This document shows, piece by piece, positions 3,998-8,484 of a DNA stretch of 8,484 nucleotides (within the stretch, counting starts at the first letter, position 1; each line of letters opens with the position of its first letter). The translations under genes and the position numbers were made by a program. Origin of the DNA: JAXGYV01 sp040772045 (GTDB lineage Bacteria > Actinomycetota > Thermoleophilia > UBA2241). Under the pieces are notes generated by a model that was not told where the DNA came from, made no database searches, and was given only the letters and a program-made list of their open reading frames with translations. Where the stretch lies: contig JAXGYV010000021.1 in the NCBI GenBank assembly GCA_040772045.1, positions 1 through 8,484 of the forward strand, written 5' to 3'.

Positions 3998-6529
3998 ATG
4001 AGCTTCTTTGACGTGCTCATCGACGTTGCCATCATCATCCTTCTCATCGTCGGTATCGCGCAGTTCCGGGCGCCACGCGGGGCGAGGCTCGGTAACGGCA
4101 TCGCCGCAGTCGCCCTCGCGGCGGCCATCGCCGTGGTGCTCGTACGCAACAACGTGGCCCCCTGGCCGCTGGTCGCGGGGACCTTCGTTGTCGGTGCCGC
4201 GCTGGGCATCTGGGTGGCCGTGCGTGTCACGATGATCCAGATCCCGGCGCTGGTTGCGTTTCAGCACGGTGCCGGCGGTGTGGCCGCGTTCTTGGTCGCT
4301 TTCGTAGAGCTCACGCGTACCACTGCCGAGCTGACGACTCTCGGTGTGGTGTCTGGTCTCGTCGGCCTGGTGGTCGGAGCTGCCACGTTCTCCGGGAGCC
4401 TGATCGCCAGCGGGAAGCTAGCCGGCAAGCTCAAACAGCGCCCCACGGTGCTGCCTGCGCACAACCTCGTTCTCCTCAGCCTGGCCCTCTTGGTCGTCGC
4501 CGCCGGTATCGGGGCAGGGCTCGCGAGTGGTGGCCTGGCGATTCTCATCCTTGCCCTGCTCGTGGCGCTCTCGACGACGCTCGGCGTAGTGTTCGCCGTG
4601 CGCATCGGCGGTGCCGATATGCCGGTCCTCATCTCGTTCCTGAACGCCACCGCGGGCGTTGCCGCCGCGTTCGTGGGAGTCGTCATTGAGAGCCGTTTGC
4701 TGATCGCCGCTGGCGCTACCGTTGCTTCCTCCGGATCGATTCTCACGGCGGTCATGTGCACCAGCATGAACCGTAGCTTGTTGAACGTGTTCGTCGGTAT
4801 CAAGGCTGCAGCGACGCCGTCTCCCGGCGTTCCGAGCGCCGCCCCCGCGGCGCCGGCCGCGCCGGCGCTCGCCGACGATCCCCTCGCGCAGGCGGTGGCC
4901 GCCTTGCGTGAGGCCTCCTCGGTGATCGTCGTGCCCGGCTACGGTATGGCCCAGGCGCACGCCCAGTTCGCCGTGGTCGGCCTCGCCGAGGCGCTCGAGC
5001 GCCAGCACAAGCAGGTGCGCTTCGCCGTGCACCCCGTCGCCGGGCGTATGCCCGGCCACATGCACGTCCTGCTCGCCGAGGCCGAGGCCGACTACGAGAA
5101 GCTCTTCGAGATGAAGGACATCGCCGACGACTTCGCGACGACCGACGTGGTCCTCGTGGTCGGCGCCTGCGATGTGGTCAACCCCGCCGCCGTCGAGTCG
5201 CAGGGCACGCCGATCTCCGGCATGCCGATCCTGCCCGCCCACCAGGCCGGCAGGGTCATCGTCTGCAACCTCGACGAGAAGCCCGGCTACTCGGGCGTGC
5301 CCAACACTCTCTACGACAACGAGAAGGCGATCCTGCTCTTCGGCGACGCCAAGCAGACGGTCGGCGAGCTGCTCAGCGGCCTTGAGGCCGCCCCCGCGGC
5401 GCCGGCCGCGCCGGCGCTCGCCGACGATCCCCTCGCGCAGGCGGTGGCCGCCTTGCGTGAGGCCTCCTCGGTGATCGTCGTGCCCGGCTACGGTATGGCC
5501 CAGGCGCACGCCCAGTTCGCCGTGGTCGGCCTCGCCGAGGCGCTCGAGCGCCAGCACAAGCAGGTGCGCTTCGCCGTGCACCCCGTCGCCGGGCGTATGC
5601 CCGGCCACATGCACGTCCTGCTCGCCGAGGCCGAGGCCGACTACGAGAAGCTCTTCGAGATGAAGGACATCGCCGACGACTTCGCGACGACCGACGTGGT
5701 CCTCGTGGTCGGCGCCTGCGATGTGGTCAACCCCGCCGCCGTCGAGTCGCAGGGCACGCCGATCTCCGGCATGCCGATCCTGCCCGCCCACCAGGCCGGC
5801 AGGGTCATCGTCTGCAACCTCGACGAGAAGCCCGGCTACTCGGGCGTGCCCAACACTCTCTACGACAACGAGAAGGCGATCCTGCTCTTCGGCGACGCCA
5901 AGCAGACGGTCGGCGAGCTGCTCAGCGGCCTTGAGGCCGCCCCCGCGGCGCCGGCCGCGCCGGCGCTCGCCGACGATCCCCTCGCGCAGGCGGTGGCCGC
6001 CTTGCGTGAGGCCTCCTCGGTGATCGTCGTGCCCGGCTACGGTATGGCCCAGGCGCACGCCCAGTTCGCCGTGGTCGGCCTCGCCGAGGCGCTCGAGCGC
6101 CAGCACAAGCAGGTGCGCTTCGCCGTGCACCCCGTCGCCGGGCGTATGCCCGGCCACATGCACGTCCTGCTCGCCGAGGCCGAGGCCGACTACGAGAAGC
6201 TCTTCGAGATGAAGGACATCGCCGACGACTTCGCGACGACCGACGTGGTCCTCGTGGTCGGCGCCTGCGATGTGGTCAACCCCGCCGCCGTCGAGTCGCA
6301 GGGCACGCCGATCTCCGGCATGCCGATCCTGCCCGCCCACCAGGCCGGCAGGGTCATCGTCTGCAACCTCGACGAGAAGCCCGGCTACTCGGGCGTGCCC
6401 AACACTCTCTACGACAACGAGAAGGCGATCCTGCTCTTCGGCGACGCCAAGCAGACGGTCGGCGAGCTGCTCAGCGGCCTTGAGGCCGCCCCCGCGGCGC
6501 CGGCCGCGCCGGCGCGCGCCGACGGATAG
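3998..6529 (+). CDS. pntB: NAD(P) transhydrogenase subunit beta with three tandem dIII domains
   Basis: This 843-residue protein carries the rest of membrane domain dII and the NADP(H)-binding domain dIII of the proton-translocating transhydrogenase. Residues 1-270 contain about nine hydrophobic helices. H90 (LVAFQHGAGG) aligns with proton-channel His91 of E. coli PntB. GADMPVLISFLN (205-216) and MNRS (257-260) match conserved dII segments. After a Pro/Ala linker, dIII occurs three times (units 281-463, 464-646, 647-829), each with PGYGMAQAHAQ, HPVAGRMPGH, FATTDV, DVVNPAA and LLFGDAK. A 14-residue Ala/Pro tail ends the protein. Typical PntB has one dIII and about 460-480 residues. The copies appear DNA-identical. 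Each reads GACDVVNPAA instead of GANDVVNPAA, and VCNLDEKPGY where KR-containing sequence usually lies near the NADP 2'-phosphate. GAAAGGA (3983-3989) lies eight bases before ATG 3998. The family call is secure; the triplication is either real or an assembly error. Confidence 0.93.
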   Translation: MSFFDVLIDVAIIILLIVGIAQFRAPRGARLGNGIAAVALAAAIAVVLVRNNVAPWPLVAGTFVVGAALGIWVAVRVTMIQIPALVAFQHGAGGVAAFLVAFVELTRTTAELTTLGVVSGLVGLVVGAATFSGSLIASGKLAGKLKQRPTVLPAHNLVLLSLALLVVAAGIGAGLASGGLAILILALLVALSTTLGVVFAVRIGGADMPVLISFLNATAGVAAAFVGVVIESRLLIAAGATVASSGSILTAVMCTSMNRSLLNVFVGIKAAATPSPGVPSAAPAAPAAPALADDPLAQAVAALREASSVIVVPGYGMAQAHAQFAVVGLAEALERQHKQVRFAVHPVAGRMPGHMHVLLAEAEADYEKLFEMKDIADDFATTDVVLVVGACDVVNPAAVESQGTPISGMPILPAHQAGRVIVCNLDEKPGYSGVPNTLYDNEKAILLFGDAKQTVGELLSGLEAAPAAPAAPALADDPLAQAVAALREASSVIVVPGYGMAQAHAQFAVVGLAEALERQHKQVRFAVHPVAGRMPGHMHVLLAEAEADYEKLFEMKDIADDFATTDVVLVVGACDVVNPAAVESQGTPISGMPILPAHQAGRVIVCNLDEKPGYSGVPNTLYDNEKAILLFGDAKQTVGELLSGLEAAPAAPAAPALADDPLAQAVAALREASSVIVVPGYGMAQAHAQFAVVGLAEALERQHKQVRFAVHPVAGRMPGHMHVLLAEAEADYEKLFEMKDIADDFATTDVVLVVGACDVVNPAAVESQGTPISGMPILPAHQAGRVIVCNLDEKPGYSGVPNTLYDNEKAILLFGDAKQTVGELLSGLEAAPAAPAAPARADG
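4838..6484 (+). repeat. Three perfect 549-base tandem repeats, each encoding one dIII domain
   Basis: Units run 4838-5386, 5387-5935 and 5936-6484. Reading the three side by side shows no difference. Each unit is exactly 183 codons, starts on a codon boundary (residues 281, 464, 647), and comprises an Ala/Pro-rich linker, a full dIII and the SGLE end, so the reading frame is kept at every junction. The left edge is sharp: bases before 4838 no longer match those before 5387. A partial fourth copy follows at the right edge. By hand count only about 7 of 183 codons per unit end in A or T, fewer in proportion than in the upstream dII part. Confidence 0.95.
6485..6524 (+). repeat. Truncated fourth repeat copy encoding only the linker
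   Basis: Bases 6485-6515 repeat the first 31 bases of the 549-base unit exactly. One mismatch follows at 6516, then matching resumes to 6524, just before the pntB stop. It encodes AAPAAPAAPARADG. A copy of the linker therefore flanks every dIII on both sides, which gives the homology needed for unequal recombination or replication slippage to add or remove whole dIII units in frame. Confidence 0.85.
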
Positions 6530-6566
6530 GTTACGCGCGTCCCCTTCACCAGGCTGTACAACGCGG

Positions 6567-6609
6567 AGGCTCCCCCACGCCCGTTTGGCGATAGCGGGTG
6601 GGGGAGCCT
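6567..6609 (+). terminator. Strong hairpin terminator after the pnt operon
   Basis: GGCTCCCCCAC (6568-6578) and GTGGGGGAGCC (6598-6608) pair perfectly, and A6567-T6609 extends the stem to 12 base pairs with a loop of about 19 bases. It begins 37 bases after the pntB stop and is followed by TTGTGGTT, a weak T-rich tract. It probably ends the pntAA-AB-B transcript, so the downstream oxidoreductase gene would need its own promoter or read-through. Confidence 0.75.
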
Positions 6610-6651
6610 TGTGGTTCAATGCGGCTATGTGTGCGGCCTTTCCCGAGCCTG

Positions 6652-6670
6652 AGTGCGGGCGGGCTGCACT
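6652..6670 (+). other. Small hairpin in the leader of the AOR-family gene
   Basis: AGTGCGG (6652-6658), loop GCGGG, CTGCACT (6664-6670) can form a 7-base-pair stem with one G-U pair, 74 bases before the start codon. The rest of 6610-6744 shows no tRNA or open frame of interest and no recognisable molybdenum or tungsten cofactor riboswitch. No confident promoter was found. The hairpin may be chance in GC-rich DNA. Confidence 0.25.
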
Positions 6671-6744
6671 ATCCAAGGGAGTCGTGGTTGCATGCTGGCA
6701 GGCCGCGGCTTCGCTCTTCTTTCTGTAGGGGGAAAGGAGCCAAC

Positions 6745-8484
6745 ATGCCAGAACTACTCCGGGTCGACCTGTCTTCGCGCACGGTCAAACAGGAGACTCT
6801 CCCCGACGAGCTCGTGAGAGAGTACATCGGCGGCAAGGGGTTGGGGACCTATTTACTCGCCCGCGAGGTAGGGCCAGACGTCGATCCACTGAGCTCACGA
6901 AACAAGATGGTCTTCTTGGTTGGGCCGTGCGGGGGGACCACGATGTTCGGGACAAACCGTTACGCGGCCTTTTTCGTCTCTCCCCTCACGGGAGGGTACT
7001 GCGAGAGTTACTCGGGTGGCGATGTAGCACCTCAGTTCGCCCGCACCGGCTACACCGCGGTCATCCTCGAGGGAGCCGCGGACAAGCCTGTGTACGTCGA
7101 GGTATCAGAGGCGGGAGCGAGCATCCACTCTGCTGAGGATCTGTGGGGCTTGGATACCTATGAGGCTGAGGAGCGCATGGTTGCCAAGACCGGCGTGCCC
7201 AAGGCTCAGGCGTGCGTTATTGGCCCGGCCGGCGAGAAGCTCGTGCGGTTTGCCTGTGTGGAGAACAACAAGTGGCATAGCCTAGGTCGCGGAGGGCCGG
7301 GTGCGGTGCTCGGCTCGAAGAAGGTCAAGGGACTCGTCTTCCATGGCTCGAAGAAAGTCGCAGTGGCGCGTCCCGATGCCTTCCGGGCGCTCGTGAAAGA
7401 CATGGCGGAGCGCAGCAAGGACGATCCCGGTGTAGCCGCGTACCGCCGCGGCGGAACCGTGAACATGGTGCGCACCCTGAACGGCGCGAACGCCTTCCCG
7501 GCGCGTTACTGGACGCGAGGGAACATCGAAGGATTCGAAGTCCTCACGGTGGAACACATGCTGGAGCACTTCAGCACGAAGAACCAGGCGTGCCCGCCGT
7601 GCTTCATGCAGTGTGTGAAGCGCAACACCGTCCCCGCTGGGCATCGTCATGCCGGGCTAGTCGTCGACGGGCCTGAGTACGAGACGCTGTACGTGTTCGG
7701 TGGTCTCTGCGAGATCCTCGACTTCGGCGAGGTCATGTACCTCAACGACATCTGCGACCGGCTGGGCGTAGACACCATGACCGCGGGCAACCTGTGCGGT
7801 TTGGCGATCGAAGCGTGCCGCCAGGGTGTGCTGGACCTCGGCCTGGAGGCAGGAGACGCGCAGGGCGTTGCCGATTTCCTCCTCATGATGATCAACCGTG
7901 AGGGTGTCGGTGATGTGTTCGCGGACGGCATTCTCAGAGTGGAGAAGGAGTTCGGCCTGGAAGGCATCGCCGTCCACGTGAAGGGGATGGAGCCCGCGGG
8001 CTACGATCCGCGCAAGCTCAAGGGCATGGGGCTCACCTTCGCGACCACGGCTCGCGGCGCGTGCCACTTGCGTACCACCTTCTACAAGGCGGAGCTGGCG
8101 GGCATGATCGATCCGGCCGTCGTCGAGGGGAAGGCCGAGATGCTGGTTGAATGGGAGGACAGGCTCTGCATCATGGACACGCTGATCTACTGTCGTTTCT
8201 ACCGTGACATGGTCCCGTGGCCATACCTCACCGCGGTGGTCAACGCGACTATCGGCACGGACTACACGGTAGAGGACGTGAGGGCCATCGGGGCCAAGAT
8301 CATCGCCATGAGTCACGAGTTCAATGCGGCGCGAGGCTTCGGCTTGGAGCAGGAGCGCCTGCCAGAATGGATTACCGGTCGGCCGCAGGCGAACGACGCT
8401 AGCCTCACGCTGACGGCCGCCGAGATGGACGGCATGGTTAAAGATTACTATGCGGCGCGTGGATGGAGGATGCCCGTCGCCTGA
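6745..8484 (+). CDS. Aldehyde:ferredoxin oxidoreductase (AOR) family protein, tungsten/molybdenum pterin enzyme
   Basis: This complete 579-residue cytoplasmic enzyme belongs to the AOR family, which holds a tungsten (or molybdenum) bis-pyranopterin cofactor and a [4Fe-4S] cluster and passes electrons to ferredoxin or partner subunits. The N-terminal cofactor domain (about 1-200) starts LLRVDLSSRTV and includes YIGGKGLGTYLL (27-38), GTNRYAAFFVSPLTGGY (69-85), ESYSGGD and LGRGGPGAVLGSKKVKG (180-196). The cluster ligands are C283, C286 and C290 in CPPCFMQC, plus C483 in DTLIYCRF, matching the CxxCxxxC plus distant Cys of Pyrococcus AOR. GPEYETLY (309-316) and GACHLR (438-443, H441) are likely active-site segments. 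The length is slightly below the usual 600-620. AAAGGAG lies five bases before ATG 6745; upstream in-frame sequence crosses the terminator. Substrate is unclear: aldehydes are typical, but the family also includes BamB-like and uncharacterised members. Partner subunits could lie beyond the window. Confidence 0.93.
   Translation: MPELLRVDLSSRTVKQETLPDELVREYIGGKGLGTYLLAREVGPDVDPLSSRNKMVFLVGPCGGTTMFGTNRYAAFFVSPLTGGYCESYSGGDVAPQFARTGYTAVILEGAADKPVYVEVSEAGASIHSAEDLWGLDTYEAEERMVAKTGVPKAQACVIGPAGEKLVRFACVENNKWHSLGRGGPGAVLGSKKVKGLVFHGSKKVAVARPDAFRALVKDMAERSKDDPGVAAYRRGGTVNMVRTLNGANAFPARYWTRGNIEGFEVLTVEHMLEHFSTKNQACPPCFMQCVKRNTVPAGHRHAGLVVDGPEYETLYVFGGLCEILDFGEVMYLNDICDRLGVDTMTAGNLCGLAIEACRQGVLDLGLEAGDAQGVADFLLMMINREGVGDVFADGILRVEKEFGLEGIAVHVKGMEPAGYDPRKLKGMGLTFATTARGACHLRTTFYKAELAGMIDPAVVEGKAEMLVEWEDRLCIMDTLIYCRFYRDMVPWPYLTAVVNATIGTDYTVEDVRAIGAKIIAMSHEFNAARGFGLEQERLPEWITGRPQANDASLTLTAAEMDGMVKDYYAARGWRMPVA

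Noticed and set aside
4838..6484. Tandem 549-base repeats as a CRISPR array, insertion element or satellite
   Set aside because: The unit is fully coding, continues the pntB frame, and encodes a complete known domain; there are no spacers, terminal inverted repeats or transposase.
4418..6676. Long open frame of 752 codons on the minus strand across pntB
   Set aside because: It is antisense to pntB and repeats with the same 549-base period. High third-position GC of the real gene removes stop codons from this frame, and its product looks like no family I recognise.
5172..6728. Repeated 100- and 152-codon open frames on the + strand inside pntB
   Set aside because: They are out-of-frame shadows of the dIII repeats, rich in Arg/Ser/Pro, with no suitable ribosome-binding sites.

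Overview
The window is GC-rich bacterial chromosome with well-spaced Shine-Dalgarno sequences. The gene set is a biotin-uptake protein, a three-gene proton-translocating transhydrogenase of the Rhodospirillum rubrum type, and a tungsten aldehyde oxidoreductase family protein. This suggests an anaerobic or facultatively anaerobic GC-rich Gram-positive lineage (deep or anaerobic Actinobacteria, or high-GC Firmicutes). That assignment is an inference from gene content, not from a phylogenetic marker. A BirA-like operator in front of bioY fits a lineage that uses BirA rather than the actinobacterial BioQ repressor.

Layout. Bases 1-74 hold a compact promoter and operator for bioY (72-635, +). A short-chain dehydrogenase/reductase of the pteridine-reductase type lies convergent to it (713-1513, -) and carries His where the catalytic Tyr is expected. 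A roughly 200-base divergent intergenic region with an inverted repeat separates it from an Lrp/AsnC regulator (start best placed at GTG 1722, end 2198, +). A hairpin follows this gene. The next intergenic stretch holds an imperfect direct repeat spaced 31 bases apart, just upstream of the transhydrogenase operon pntAA-pntAB-pntB (2485-6529, +), which ends at a long GC-rich hairpin (6567-6609). The last gene (6745-8484, +) is a complete AOR-family oxidoreductase whose stop codon is the last three bases of the window.

The standout is pntB. It encodes the usual membrane domain dII once, followed by three complete tandem copies of the NADP(H)-binding domain dIII. Each copy is 549 bases (183 codons), and the copies look identical at DNA level. 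They are joined by Ala/Pro-rich linkers, and a partial linker copy is left at the C terminus. The predicted protein is 843 residues, about 366 more than a one-dIII version. The layout resembles the Ala/Pro-linked tandem lipoyl domains of pyruvate dehydrogenase E2. It may be a real multi-dIII transhydrogenase, a recent and possibly unstable domain expansion, or an assembly error. The identity of the copies means raw reads must decide. Each dIII copy also lacks the Lys-Arg pair normally found near the NADP 2'-phosphate.

Pathway view. The transhydrogenase couples NAD(P)(H) hydride transfer to the proton gradient. AOR-family enzymes exchange electrons between aldehydes or other low-potential substrates and ferredoxin. 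The two units together suggest a redox-balancing locus, with the Lrp-like protein a candidate regulator. This link rests on adjacency only.
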